Source: JAGQUL01 sp038212015 (GTDB lineage: Bacteria; Actinomycetota; Thermoleophilia; Gaiellales; SKUG01). Taken from it: a stretch of DNA of 64,000 nt. Shown piece by piece: positions 1-9,145 of the stretch; positions within the stretch are counted from its first letter, which is position 1; each line of letters begins with the position of its first letter. Below the pieces are notes generated by a model that saw only the letters and a list, made by a program, of their open reading frames with translations, was not told the DNA's origin and did not search any database. The stretch is taken from the NCBI GenBank assembly GCA_038212015.1, contig JBBQUY010000004.1, positions 7,989-71,988 on the forward strand. Direction: 5' to 3'. The translations under genes and the position numbers were made by a program.

Positions 1-1
1 C

Positions 2-1537
2 ACAGAGCTGCGTGAACGCCTTACGCACGCGCGCGCGGGTGGTGGGGAGAAGAGCGTCGAGCGGCATCGCTCGCGCGGCAAGCTCACCGCACGCGACCGC
101 ATCGACACGCTCGTGGATCCGGGCACGGCGTTCCTGGAGCTGTCGCCGCTTGCCGCGACCGGCGTCTACGACGACGAGCCCGCCAGCGCAGGGTTGGTGA
201 CCGGCATCGGTCAGGTGCGCGGGCGCCACGTCATGATCGTCGCCAACGATGCCACCGTGAAGGGCGGCACCTACTATCCGCTCACGGTGAAGAAGCACCT
301 GCGCGCGCAGGAGATCGCGATGCAGAATCGCCTCCCCTGCATCTACCTCGTCGACTCAGGCGGAGCGTTTCTGCCGTTGCAGGCGGAGGTCTTCCCGGAC
401 CGCGACCACTTCGGCCGGATCTTCTACAACCAGGCGCAGATGAGCGCCGCCAGGATACCGCAGATCGCGAGCGTGATGGGCTCGTGCACCGCCGGTGGCG
501 CGTACGTGCCCGCGATGAGCGACGAGACCGTCATCGTCGACAAGACCGGCACGATCTTCCTCGGCGGTCCGCCGCTCGTGAAGGCCGCCACCGGCGAGGA
601 CGTGACGGCCGAGGAGCTCGGTGGCGCGAAGGTCCACACGCAGATCTCCGGCGTCGCCGACCATTTCGCGCGCGACGACCACCACGCGCTCGGGATCGTG
701 CGCGACATCGTCGAACACCTCGCGCTGCCACCGATCCAGACGCCGTGGGAGCGCTCGATCCCCGAGCCGCCGCTCTACGACACGAGCGAGATCGACGGCA
801 TCGTCAGCGCCAATCCGCGCATCGCGTTCGACGTGCGCGACGTGATCGCCCGCCTGGTCGACGGCAGTCGCTTCCACGAGTTCAAGAAGGACTACGGCGA
901 CACGCTCGTGTGCGGGTTCGCCAACGTGTGGGGCTATCCCGTCGGGATCGTCGCCAACAACGGCATCCTCTTTTCCGAGAGCGCGCTCAAGGGGGCGCAC
1001 TTCGTCGAGCTGTGCAGCCAGCGGAAGATCCCGTTGCTGTTCCTGCAGAACATCACCGGCTTCATGGTCGGCAAGGAGTACGAGCACGGCGGCATCGCGC
1101 GCGACGGCGCCAAGCTCGTGACGGCCGTCTCCTGCACCAGCGTGCCCAAGCTCACCGTCGTGATCGGCGGCAGCTACGGCGCCGGCAACTACGGCATGTG
1201 CGGTCGCGCGTTCAGCCCGCGCTTCCTGTACATGTGGCCGAACGCGAAGATCAGCGTGATGGGTGGCGAGCAGGCAGCGAACGTGCTGGCGACGGTCCGC
1301 GACATGGGCAACGAAGCCAAGGGGCAGCCCGCGATGACCGACGAGGAGCGTGCGGCGTTCATGCAGCCGACCCTCGACAAGTACGAGACGGAGTCGAGCG
1401 CGTACTACTCGACTGCTCGCATCTGGGACGACGGCATCGTCGAGCCGTCAGCCACGCGCGACGTGCTCGGCCTGTCACTTGCAGCGTGCGCGAACGCACC
1501 GATCGAACCGACGCAGTTCGGCGTCTTCCGGATGTAG
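2..1537 (+). CDS. liuB: Acyl-CoA carboxylase beta subunit, probably methylcrotonyl-CoA carboxylase (5' partial)
   Basis: Carboxyltransferase subunit that moves CO2 from biotin to an acyl-CoA, most likely 3-methylcrotonyl-CoA in leucine breakdown. The frame is open from the first bases of the window, so the true start lies to the left; 511 residues are visible and family members are about 520-535, so only a short N-terminus is missing. Typical features are the LVDSGGAFLP, GSCTAGGAYVPAM and GGSYGAGNYGMCGRAF blocks of the crotonase-fold carboxyltransferase and the QNITGFMVG segment. The specific substrate is inferred from the downstream hydratase, biotin carboxylase and HMG-CoA lyase, which together reproduce the Pseudomonas liuB-C-D-E order. 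Propionyl- or geranyl-CoA carboxylase is less likely. Confidence 0.93.
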   Translation, partial: TELRERLTHARAGGGEKSVERHRSRGKLTARDRIDTLVDPGTAFLELSPLAATGVYDDEPASAGLVTGIGQVRGRHVMIVANDATVKGGTYYPLTVKKHLRAQEIAMQNRLPCIYLVDSGGAFLPLQAEVFPDRDHFGRIFYNQAQMSAARIPQIASVMGSCTAGGAYVPAMSDETVIVDKTGTIFLGGPPLVKAATGEDVTAEELGGAKVHTQISGVADHFARDDHHALGIVRDIVEHLALPPIQTPWERSIPEPPLYDTSEIDGIVSANPRIAFDVRDVIARLVDGSRFHEFKKDYGDTLVCGFANVWGYPVGIVANNGILFSESALKGAHFVELCSQRKIPLLFLQNITGFMVGKEYEHGGIARDGAKLVTAVSCTSVPKLTVVIGGSYGAGNYGMCGRAFSPRFLYMWPNAKISVMGGEQAANVLATVRDMGNEAKGQPAMTDEERAAFMQPTLDKYETESSAYYSTARIWDDGIVEPSATRDVLGLSLAACANAPIEPTQFGVFRM

Positions 1538-1605
1538 CCGCGTTCAGGCGAGCGGCGCTCGGTCGCGCGCGTAGGCGGCGACGACCACCGTACCGCCGCG
1601 CCGAG

Positions 1606-2076
1606 TCAGATGACGGTGCCGCCGGACGGGACGATCGGGTGCCCCGCCTCGACCCATGCGCCCATGCCACCGTCGACGCTCACGACGTCGTCGACACCGC
1701 CGTCGCGCGCGGCACGCGCCGCCTGTTCGCTGCGATTTCCGGATCGACAGATGAACCACACGGGGCGATCCCCCGCCTGATCGGTGATCTCCGCGAGGCG
1801 CGAATCGACGTCTGCAAGCGGGATGTGGATGGCCTTCTCAGCGTGCCCTGCGTCCCATTCGCCCTTTTCGCGAACGTCGACGAGCAGCACCTCAACGCTG
1901 TCGGCTGCCGCGAACGCCTCGTCCACGTCGACCGTCGCGATGGGTTCGGCCGCGGGATCGGCGGCTGGAGCCGAATTTCGCGACCCTGCGTCGTCGTTGC
2001 CACACGCCGCGGCGCCAACGGCGAGGCCGAGGACAAGGAGCGACAGGACCAGAAATCGCGCGAGTCGGTCGAGCAT
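1606..2076 (-). CDS. Rhodanese-domain lipoprotein
   Basis: A 156-residue protein with an N-terminal hydrophobic signal ending in a lipobox-like GAAAC, then a single rhodanese domain with the active-site loop ICRSGNRS (Cys about residue 118). Rhodanese domains carry sulfur as a cysteine persulfide; the lipid anchor would place this one outside the membrane. The ATG at 2076 is chosen because it begins the signal peptide and has a TAGCGT hexamer 7 nt upstream, suggesting a leaderless mRNA. It lies antisense within the liu cluster, between liuB and liuC. The lipobox is not canonical at position -3, so lipidation is likely rather than certain. The substrate is unknown. Confidence 0.85.
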   Translation of the reverse strand: MLDRLARFLVLSLLVLGLAVGAAACGNDDAGSRNSAPAADPAAEPIATVDVDEAFAAADSVEVLLVDVREKGEWDAGHAEKAIHIPLADVDSRLAEITDQAGDRPVWFICRSGNRSEQAARAARDGGVDDVVSVDGGMGAWVEAGHPIVPSGGTVI

Positions 2077-2083
2077 GACCACC

Positions 2084-2089
2084 ACGCTA
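2084..2089 (-). promoter_or_regulatory. Putative -10 hexamer, leaderless rhodanese gene
   Basis: TAGCGT (minus strand) ends 7 nt before the ATG, matching the TAnnnT spacing repeated across this window. No good -35 box is visible. Confidence 0.4.
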
Positions 2090-2133
2090 GCACCGGATGC
2101 GCTCCCCTCGGCTGGATCAGGGCGTCGATCACG

Positions 2134-2139
2134 TAGGAT
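2134..2139 (+). promoter_or_regulatory. Putative -10 hexamer, leaderless liuC
   Basis: TAGGAT ends 7 nt before the ATG at 2147, placing transcription start at or next to the start codon. It would drive liuC-liuD-liuE independently of liuB. Confidence 0.5.
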
Positions 2140-2146
2140 CGATCGC

Positions 2147-2986
2147 ATGTCCCAGACCTTTGATTCCTTCCAGCACGTGCGCATCGAGCGCGACGGCCCT
2201 GTCACCAGCGTCGTGCTTGCACGACCGGAGGTCCGCAACGCGTTCGGACCGCGGCTCATCGAAGAGCTCGGTGCAGCATTCACGGAGCTGAGCCACGACC
2301 ACGAGACCCGCGTCGTGATCCTGCGCGGCGACGGCCCGTCGTTCGGTGCCGGCGCGGACATCAACTGGATGCGCGAGTCCGCGTCGTACACACGCCAGGA
2401 GAACGTCGACGATGCCACGCGGCTCGCGCTCATGCTCGAGGCGGTCAAGCGCTGTGACAAGCCCGTCGTGTGCCGCGTGCACGGACACGCGATCGGTGGC
2501 GCGATCGGCCTGCTCGTGACGAGCGACTACGTCGTGGCGTCCGACGACACGGTGTTCGCGTTCAGCGAGGTCAAGCTCGGCATCGTTCCCGCAGTGATCA
2601 GCCCCTTCGTGCTGCGACGCATCGGCCTGAGCCACGCGCGCGCGCTGTTCATCACCGGCGAGCGCTTCACCGCCGACCGCGCCGAGCGGATGGGCCTCGC
2701 ACATGTGATCTGCCCGGAAGCGGAGCTCGACGAGCAGGTGCAGCGAGTGGTCGATGAGCTGCTCACTGCGGCCCCGGGCGCCGTCGCCGTCGCCAAGCAC
2801 CTCGCGTCCGAAGTCGCCTATCGAGATCCACGCGACGTGATGATGCACACCGCCGAGACGATCGCGTCCAAGCGCACCGACCCCGAGGGCCAGGAAGGCC
2901 TGAGCGCGTTCCTGGAAAAGCGCAAGCCGGCGTGGATGGACGAGGCACACGAGCCGGCATGGCTCGCCGGGGCGGCCAAGCGATGA
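2147..2986 (+). CDS. liuC: Enoyl-CoA hydratase/isomerase family, probable methylglutaconyl-CoA hydratase
   Basis: Crotonase-fold protein of 279 residues, likely hydrating 3-methylglutaconyl-CoA to HMG-CoA. The oxyanion-hole segment GAGADINWM and the glycine-rich HAIGGAIGLL are present. The first catalytic-Glu position of classical crotonases is replaced in GGAIGL, while the second region reads FSEVKLGIVPAVISP, a pattern characteristic of the LiuC/AUH type. The ATG at 2147 is preferred over longer in-frame openings because the protein then starts just before its first beta strand and a TAGGAT box sits 7 nt upstream. The stop overlaps the start of liuD (ATGA), so the two are translationally coupled. 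Confidence 0.9.
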   Translation: MSQTFDSFQHVRIERDGPVTSVVLARPEVRNAFGPRLIEELGAAFTELSHDHETRVVILRGDGPSFGAGADINWMRESASYTRQENVDDATRLALMLEAVKRCDKPVVCRVHGHAIGGAIGLLVTSDYVVASDDTVFAFSEVKLGIVPAVISPFVLRRIGLSHARALFITGERFTADRAERMGLAHVICPEAELDEQVQRVVDELLTAAPGAVAVAKHLASEVAYRDPRDVMMHTAETIASKRTDPEGQEGLSAFLEKRKPAWMDEAHEPAWLAGAAKR

Positions 2987-4827
2987 CGGCGGAGCGATCC
3001 GTCACGCGTGTGCTCGTTGCCAACCGCGGCGAGATCGCGGTGCGCATCATCCGCGCATGTCACGCACTCGGCATCGAGGCGGTCGCCGTCTACTCCGACG
3101 CGGACGCCACCGCGACGCACGTGCAGCTCGCCGACCACGCCGTACGCATCGGTCCCGAGAACGCACGCGAGAGCTACCTCGACATCGGCCGCGTGCTCGA
3201 CGCCGCGCGCGAGAGCGGCGCGGACGCGGTGCATCCGGGCTACGGATTCCTGAGCGAGAACGCGACGTTCGTCGACCGCTGTGTCGAGGCGGGGCTGACG
3301 TTCGTCGGCCCGAGCGGCGACGCGATGCGCGCGCTCGGTGACAAGGCGCGCGCCAAGCAGGTCGCCGAGCAGGCGGACGTGCCGACGGTGCCGGAGTGGG
3401 CGCCCGATGCGGTGCCGGCAGATGCGTATCCGGTGCTCGTGAAGGCAGCGGCCGGTGGCGGCGGTCGTGGCATGCGGCGCGTCGAGTCGCCCGAGGAGCT
3501 GCCGGGAGCGCTCGAGAGCGCGGCGCGCGAGGCGGCCGCCGGATTCGGCGACGATACGCTCATCGTCGAGAAGCTCGTGTCGGGCGCGCGCCATGTCGAG
3601 GTGCAGCTGCTCGCCGACTCCCACGGCAATCGCCTGTACGTGGGCGACCGTGACTGCTCGCTGCAGCGTCGGCACCAGAAGGTCGTCGAGGAAGCTCCGG
3701 CCCCGGGCCTGCCGCACACGCTGCGCATGGCGATGGGCGAGGCCGTCGTTCGCCTTGCCGAAGCTGCCGGATACGAGAACGCCGGCACCGCCGAGTTCCT
3801 CGTGGATGGCAACGGACGCTTCTACTTCCTCGAACTCAACGCACGCCTGCAGGTCGAGCACCCGGTCACGGAGGAGGCTTTCGGCCTGGACCTGGCGCAG
3901 TGGCAGCTGCGCATCGCGCGCGGTGAGCAGCTCACCGTTCGCCAGGACGAACTCGTCGTGCACGCGCACGCGATCGAGGCGCGCCTGTATGCCGAGGATC
4001 CGGTGACGTTCCTGCCGACGGGTGGCGAGGTCGTGCGGCTGCATCTGCCCGAGCGCGACGGCATCCGCATCGATCACGCACTGGCCGAGGGCCAACGCAT
4101 TTCGCTCGCCTACGACCCGCTGCTTGCCAAGGTGATCGCCACGGGCGGCACGCGCGAGGAAGCGCGTCGACGACTGCTGAGTGCGCTGCGCGAGCTGTCG
4201 CTGCTTGGCGCGGTCACGAACGCCGCACTGTTGCGCCACGCCCTGGAACTGCCCGAGTTCGCCGCCGCGACGCATGACACGTCGACGCTCGAGTCGAACC
4301 TGCTCGAGGCAGCATCGGTCGAACCGCCTGCCGAGTTCATCGCGGCGGCGCGGCGCGCGGTCGTGCAGTCGGCCGGTGAGGACCGCGTGACAGGTGCGGT
4401 GGATCCGTTCCGTGCGATCGGTGCCTGGCGCGTGGCGGGCCTGCGCGGCGACACCATCGACGAGGCGACCATCGTGTCGAGCGAGGAACCGCCGGTGCGC
4501 GCCGTCGAACGCGGGGACCGGCTGTGGTTCTCCGCGGGCGGGGTGACGTGGGACGTGCCGCGCAGTTCGATCGCGGCGCGCTCGGGGCCGGGCAGCCTCG
4601 ACGCCGCTGGCGATCACGCCGAGCTCACCGCGCCGATGCCGGGCACGGTCATCCAGGCCGTCGCGGCGGGCACCGAGGTCGTGGCAGGCCAGCCGGTCGT
4701 CGTGCTCGAGGCGATGAAGATGGAGAACGCGATCGCCGCGCCGTTTGACGGTCGGGTCGAGTCGGTCGGCTGCGCGGTCGGCGACCTGGTCGCCAAGGGA
4801 ACCATCCTTGCCGAGGTCGTGCGCTGA
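2983..4827 (+). CDS. liuD: Acyl-CoA carboxylase alpha subunit (biotin carboxylase plus biotin carrier)
   Basis: 614-residue two-function subunit: ATP-dependent carboxylation of biotin and carriage of the carboxybiotin. The biotin carboxylase domain begins VLVANRGEIAVRIIRACH and holds the ATP-grasp glycine loop KAAAGGGGRGMR and the ARLQVEHPVTEE block; the C-terminal biotinyl domain has EAMKMEN with the biotin-accepting Lys near residue 579. The start ATG overlaps the liuC stop by 4 nt. It pairs with the beta subunit at the left edge of the window; together they would carboxylate 3-methylcrotonyl-CoA. Domain assignment is certain; substrate is by context. Confidence 0.94.
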   Translation: MTAERSVTRVLVANRGEIAVRIIRACHALGIEAVAVYSDADATATHVQLADHAVRIGPENARESYLDIGRVLDAARESGADAVHPGYGFLSENATFVDRCVEAGLTFVGPSGDAMRALGDKARAKQVAEQADVPTVPEWAPDAVPADAYPVLVKAAAGGGGRGMRRVESPEELPGALESAAREAAAGFGDDTLIVEKLVSGARHVEVQLLADSHGNRLYVGDRDCSLQRRHQKVVEEAPAPGLPHTLRMAMGEAVVRLAEAAGYENAGTAEFLVDGNGRFYFLELNARLQVEHPVTEEAFGLDLAQWQLRIARGEQLTVRQDELVVHAHAIEARLYAEDPVTFLPTGGEVVRLHLPERDGIRIDHALAEGQRISLAYDPLLAKVIATGGTREEARRRLLSALRELSLLGAVTNAALLRHALELPEFAAATHDTSTLESNLLEAASVEPPAEFIAAARRAVVQSAGEDRVTGAVDPFRAIGAWRVAGLRGDTIDEATIVSSEEPPVRAVERGDRLWFSAGGVTWDVPRSSIAARSGPGSLDAAGDHAELTAPMPGTVIQAVAAGTEVVAGQPVVVLEAMKMENAIAAPFDGRVESVGCAVGDLVAKGTILAEVVR

Positions 4828-5744
4828 TGCAGCTGCCTGATCGCGTGACGATCGTCGAGGTCGGTCCGCGTGACGGGCTGCAGACCGAGTCGACGCTCGT
4901 GCCGACGGCGACGAAGGTCACCCTCGTCGAGCGGCTCGCCGCGACCGGGCTTCGTCACCTCGAAGCGACGAGCTTCGTCAATCCGAAGGCGGTGCCGCAG
5001 CTTGCCGACGCGTCGGAGGTGCTGACCGCCATCGAGCGCGTCGACGGCGTGACGTATCCCGTCCTCGTGCCCAACGAGCGCGGCTATGACGACGCACTCG
5101 CCGCGGGCGCGACGAGCATCAGCGTGTTCACCGCGGCCAGCGAGTCCTTCACGCGCCGCAACGTGAACGCCACGATCGCGGAGTCGATCGAGCGCTTCCG
5201 CCCGATCCTCGCGCGCGCTGCCAGCGACGGCATCCACGTGCGCGGCTACGTCTCCACCGCATGGGGCTGCCCGTTCGAAGGACCGATCGCGCCCGCGGCG
5301 GTCCACGACGTCGTGCAGCGACTCGCCGACCTGGGCGTTGCCGACGTGTCGATCGGCGACACGATCGGCGTCGCGGTACCCGCCGAGATCGAGCCGGTGA
5401 TGGGACCGCTGCTCGAATTCGATGCCGACCTGCGCCTCGCACTGCACCTGCATGACACACGCGGCGCCGCGCTCGCGAACGCCTGGGCCGGCCTTCAGCT
5501 CGGCATCGAGACCTTCGACGCGTCCGTCGCGGGTCTCGGTGGCTGCCCGTTCGCGCCGGGCGCGACCGGCAACGTCGCCACCGAGGACCTCGTCTGGATG
5601 CTGCACCGCTGCGGCATCGAGACCGGCATCGATCTCGATGCGCTCATCGACGTCGCGCGATGGATCACGTCGGAGCTCGACCGTCCGGTCAGCGGTCACG
5701 TCACTGGTCCACGCGTCTGGCCGTGGAGCGGCAATACCGCCTAG
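4827..5744 (+). CDS. liuE: Hydroxymethylglutaryl-CoA lyase
   Basis: 305-residue TIM-barrel lyase that cleaves HMG-CoA to acetoacetate and acetyl-CoA, the last step of leucine catabolism. It begins with the metal/substrate motif EVGPRDGLQTE and has the cysteine signature GGCPFAPGATGNVATED near residues 245-260, plus HLHDTRG supplying metal-binding histidines. The start codon shares one base with the liuD stop (TGATG), indicating translational coupling and membership of one operon. Length is normal for the family (about 300). No other assignment competes. Confidence 0.95.
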   Translation: MQLPDRVTIVEVGPRDGLQTESTLVPTATKVTLVERLAATGLRHLEATSFVNPKAVPQLADASEVLTAIERVDGVTYPVLVPNERGYDDALAAGATSISVFTAASESFTRRNVNATIAESIERFRPILARAASDGIHVRGYVSTAWGCPFEGPIAPAAVHDVVQRLADLGVADVSIGDTIGVAVPAEIEPVMGPLLEFDADLRLALHLHDTRGAALANAWAGLQLGIETFDASVAGLGGCPFAPGATGNVATEDLVWMLHRCGIETGIDLDALIDVARWITSELDRPVSGHVTGPRVWPWSGNTA

Positions 5745-5843
5745 GCGGGAGCACGGCGCAGGTCGGCCACGACTGCGGCCGCCCACCGCCACTCACGCCG
5801 CGTCGGCTCGCTCCGAGGTCTGCGAACCGCTGCAATTCGGAGC

Positions 5844-7376
5844 ATGATCACGCTCTCGCGCACGCACGCGCCCACCACGCCCGCCACTGAGGCATATGCC
5901 GCGTCCCCGAACACGCCTCCGGCGGCGGGCATTCCCGTCAACGACATGCATTCAGAACTGTCGGCGACGAAGGTGCGGCGCATCGTCGAGGTCACCTCCA
6001 CCGCGGACGTGCAGCAGGCGGTGCGCGCCGCCGCACGTGACGGGCTGCCGGTTGCGATCAGCGGAGGTCGTCACTCGATGGGTGGGCAGCAGTTCGTGAC
6101 GGACGGCGTGCTGCTGGACACCCGATCCCTCAACAAGCCGCTCGCCTTCGATCCGGACCGAGGCACGGTCACGGTGCAGGCCGGCATCCAGTGGCCCGAG
6201 CTCATGAAGTATCTCGACGACGAGCCGCGAAACAGCGTCGACGATGCGGCGGGCACCGACCACCGCTGGGGGATCCGCCAGAAGCAGACGGGCGCCGACC
6301 GCCTGTCGATCGGCGGGGCGATCGCGTCCAACATCCATGGTCGTGGCCTGCTCATGAAGCCGTTCATCGACGACGTGGAGAGCTTCAAGCTCGTCGATGC
6401 GGACGGTGAGGTCAAGCAGGTCAGCCGCACCGAGAACGCCGACCTGTTCCGACACGTCGTCGGTGGCTACGGGCTCTTTGGCGTCGTCACCGAGGCGACG
6501 ATCCGCCTGGCGCCGCGCCAGCAGCTCGAACGATCCGTGTCCGTCGTGGGTGTCGACGACCTCATGACGCAGATGCAGTCGCGCATCGATGCCGGCGCGG
6601 AATTCGGCGACTTCCAGTTCTCGATCGATTCGAAGTCGCCCGATTTCCTGCAGCGCGGCGTGCTGTCCACGTACGCGCCGGTCGAGGATCCCGAACCGAT
6701 CCCCGCCGACCAGAAGCAGCTGTCCGGCGAGCAGTGGACGAAGCTCATGCACCTCGCCCACACCGACAAGTCGACAGCGTTCGATCTGTACGCCAAGCAC
6801 TACCTGGGCACCGACGGGCAGCGTTACTGGAGCGATTCGCACCAGATGGCCAACTACACCGACGGCTATCACCACGCACTCGACAAGGCGATCGGCTCTC
6901 CGCACAAGGCGTCGGAGATGATCAGCGAGCTGTACGTGCCTCGCGAGCAGCTCGCAGACTTCATGAAGGCAGCCGCCGTCGGATTGAAGGAGCGCGACGC
7001 GAACGTCATCTACGGCACCGTGCGGCTCATCAAGCAGGACGACGAGTCCGCGCTCGCGTGGGCGCGCAAGCCGTGGGCCAGCGTGATCTTCAACCTCCAC
7101 ACGGAACACACGCCCGACGGCATCGCCAAGTCACAGGAGCAGTTCCGCCACCTCATCGACCTGGCCGCCGAACGCGGGGGCAGCTACTACCTGACGTACC
7201 ATCGCTGGGCCGACAAGGACCAGGTGCAGCGAGCCCATCCGGCGCTCGAGGGCGTACTGGCGAAGAAACTCCAATACGACCCGCAGGAGCGCTTCCAGAG
7301 CGACTGGTACCGCCACTACCGCGAGATGTTCGGCCCGACCAGCGACTCGACGAAGGGCGCAGCGCTGGTCGCCTGA
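5844..7376 (+). CDS. FAD-binding (PCMH-type) oxidoreductase
   Basis: 510-residue flavoprotein of the FAD_binding_4 superfamily. The pyrophosphate-binding segment VAISGGRHSMGGQQ lies around residue 70; the histidine in GGRHS occupies the position often used for covalent flavin attachment. Further conserved blocks are GTVTVQAGIQWPELMKYL and GGYGLFGVVTEATIRL. The start at 5844 gives about 35 poorly conserved residues before the fold; ATG at 5949 is a possible alternative. The gene is monocistronic, about 100 nt after liuE and ending 4 nt from the convergent HlyIII gene. The substrate cannot be read from sequence; relatives oxidise sugars, lactones or alcohols. Confidence 0.82.
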   Translation: MITLSRTHAPTTPATEAYAASPNTPPAAGIPVNDMHSELSATKVRRIVEVTSTADVQQAVRAAARDGLPVAISGGRHSMGGQQFVTDGVLLDTRSLNKPLAFDPDRGTVTVQAGIQWPELMKYLDDEPRNSVDDAAGTDHRWGIRQKQTGADRLSIGGAIASNIHGRGLLMKPFIDDVESFKLVDADGEVKQVSRTENADLFRHVVGGYGLFGVVTEATIRLAPRQQLERSVSVVGVDDLMTQMQSRIDAGAEFGDFQFSIDSKSPDFLQRGVLSTYAPVEDPEPIPADQKQLSGEQWTKLMHLAHTDKSTAFDLYAKHYLGTDGQRYWSDSHQMANYTDGYHHALDKAIGSPHKASEMISELYVPREQLADFMKAAAVGLKERDANVIYGTVRLIKQDDESALAWARKPWASVIFNLHTEHTPDGIAKSQEQFRHLIDLAAERGGSYYLTYHRWADKDQVQRAHPALEGVLAKKLQYDPQERFQSDWYRHYREMFGPTSDSTKGAALVA

Positions 7377-7380
7377 CCGA

Positions 7381-8043
7381 TCAGCGCAGCGCGAAGTTCG
7401 CGATCGCGCCCAGAAACAGCACGTATCCGATCACGGTCGTGGCGTGGAACAGTTCGTGATGGCCGACCCAGCGCGGTATCGGGTTCGGACGCTGATAGGC
7501 GTAGACGACCGCTCCTGCTGCGATGACGAGACCGCCAGCCAGCATCATTGCCACGCCGGTCGCCCCCATCGTCTGCCACAGGCTCGGCACGACGACGAGG
7601 CCGACGAGTCCCAGTCCGAGGTACGCCGTGATGTGGCGCGAGGGGTGCGCGTCGAGAAACCAGATCTTGCTGAGCATGCCGAGCACGGCGCCACACCAGC
7701 AGTACACGAGCACCGCGTCGCTGACCCATCCGTCCAGGGCGACGAGCCAGATCGCCGTGTACGACGTCGCCATGCCCAGGAAGATCATCGCGTGGTCGGC
7801 CTGGCGTGCTCGTCGGCGCGCGGTCGGCGACCAGCGATGACTGATGCGGTGGTAGACGCCGCTCGTCCCAAAGATCGCGGCGAAACCGGTCGACATGATG
7901 AGCAGCGCGAGCGCCGTGCGGGGGGTCGGCGCAAGCCACGCGAGCACGCCGCCCGCGATGAGCGCGACCGGGCACGAGACAGCGTGCAGCAGCCCCCGCA
8001 GGAGCGGGACCTCCGACTCGACTGACACGCGAACGTCGCTCAT
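7381..8043 (-). CDS. HlyIII/AdipoR-family (TrhA-type) membrane protein
   Basis: 220 residues, seven predicted membrane segments, in the hemolysin III / adiponectin-receptor superfamily. The diagnostic metal-binding elements are present: SGVYHR in the second segment, DHAMIFLGMATSY in the third, and HHELFH before the last. Members are integral membrane proteins implicated in membrane-fluidity homeostasis; direct haemolysin activity should not be assumed. It ends 4 nt from the convergent FAD oxidase gene and starts 50 nt downstream of the FlhA-like pair, so it may be co-transcribed with them. The ATG at 8043 is the first start before the N-terminal cytosolic stretch. Confidence 0.9.
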   Translation of the reverse strand: MSDVRVSVESEVPLLRGLLHAVSCPVALIAGGVLAWLAPTPRTALALLIMSTGFAAIFGTSGVYHRISHRWSPTARRRARQADHAMIFLGMATSYTAIWLVALDGWVSDAVLVYCWCGAVLGMLSKIWFLDAHPSRHITAYLGLGLVGLVVVPSLWQTMGATGVAMMLAGGLVIAAGAVVYAYQRPNPIPRWVGHHELFHATTVIGYVLFLGAIANFALR

Positions 8044-8092
8044 GTGTCAATCATCGGCCAGATGCGGGAATTCGTGAAGATCTCGTGTCGAA

Positions 8093-9145
8093 TCAGTTGA
8101 TGATCTCCACGTCCACGACGTCGCCGTATCCCCCGGGATACGGCGAGGCGGATCCCGAAGGTCCGGATCCCCAGTTCCAGTCTGCTCCTTCCGCGCCTGG
8201 TGGTGGCGGTCCGGTCGGCTCGGGAACGGGCACGACGACACCTTCGCCGAGCAGTGCGACCTGCTCGACGTCGTAGCCGACGAGCTCCGCGCGACTGACG
8301 ACGATGACATCCAGTCCCCGGACGGCCGCGGCGACGGCGGCGCGGTCGGCCGCCTCGCACGCCACGACGACGGGATCGAGCCGGTGCTCGGCGACCGCCG
8401 CGCGAATGTCCCGGCTCAGGCGTGCGAGGAACCGCTCGCGACGATCACCGGGCTGGACCGGATCGACGACCAGGTGATGACATGCGTTTGTCGCGCCGAC
8501 CGACATCCCCACGACGCGAAGCGAGCCATCGGATTGTCGGCACCGCTCGACGATCGAGCGTCGCCGGCTCAGCCGCGCTCGCGTGACGAGCGAGGCCGCG
8601 TCGCGCTGATGCTGCGGAGCTTCAGCGAGCACTTCGATGATTCGGTCGAGCGGCTTGATCGGAAGGCCGTCGCGCAGAAGCCGGGACAGGACGCGGTGCA
8701 GCTGCTCGATCGTGAGGCGGAGGGGCATTGCGCGGTCGATGGCCACCGGCGACGCGATGCGCGCGAACGCGACGAGTTCGGCGGTGTCGTCGATGCGGAG
8801 CATGCGCCACAGATGCTTCGACAACGCTCCCGCGAGGTCATCGCGCGCGTCCCGACCGATCGTCGCCGACGACTCCACGACTTCACCGTCGACCACGAGT
8901 CGCCAGCCTCCCTCGGTGTGCGCGACGTCGATCTCGCGGGGGACGAAACCATATCGCTCGAGCAGGTCCGCACGAAGCTGCTCGACGGTGTCGCGAACCG
9001 CGTTCGCGTCGGCATCGATCTCGATGCGGACCGGTTCGACATGCCGGGCGTCGTCCCGAAGCTCGGATGGCAGCGGTCGATCGATGGCGTGCAGCACCAT
9101 CGACAGGGAGGACTCGTCCGGGTCGATCAGGAACTCGTCAGTCAT
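8093..9145 (-). CDS. Divergent soluble FlhA cytosolic-domain-like protein (second of a pair)
   Basis: 350 residues, no signal or membrane segment. Its core follows the same order as the adjacent better-conserved FlhA-like protein: an alpha/beta region (DLLERYGFVPREIDVAHTEG), a helical block (LTIEQLHRVLSRLLRDGLPIKPLDRIIEVLAEA) matching the FlhA/YscV cytosolic helices, and a final alpha/beta segment (LDVIVVSRAELVGYDVEQV) equivalent to the FlhA end LPVLSYNEI. The C-terminal 40 residues are Pro/Gly-rich and disordered-looking. It overlaps the upstream paralogue by 8 nt, so the two are coupled. No transmembrane half of FlhA or any other flagellar gene is in view. Family membership is inferred from pattern; function unknown. 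Confidence 0.6.
   Translation of the reverse strand: MTDEFLIDPDESSLSMVLHAIDRPLPSELRDDARHVEPVRIEIDADANAVRDTVEQLRADLLERYGFVPREIDVAHTEGGWRLVVDGEVVESSATIGRDARDDLAGALSKHLWRMLRIDDTAELVAFARIASPVAIDRAMPLRLTIEQLHRVLSRLLRDGLPIKPLDRIIEVLAEAPQHQRDAASLVTRARLSRRRSIVERCRQSDGSLRVVGMSVGATNACHHLVVDPVQPGDRRERFLARLSRDIRAAVAEHRLDPVVVACEAADRAAVAAAVRGLDVIVVSRAELVGYDVEQVALLGEGVVVPVPEPTGPPPPGAEGADWNWGSGPSGSASPYPGGYGDVVDVEIIN

Noticed and set aside
2818..4617. Long minus-strand frame opposite liuD
   Set aside because: Arg/His-rich low-complexity translation with no motif, a shadow of the biotin carboxylase gene.
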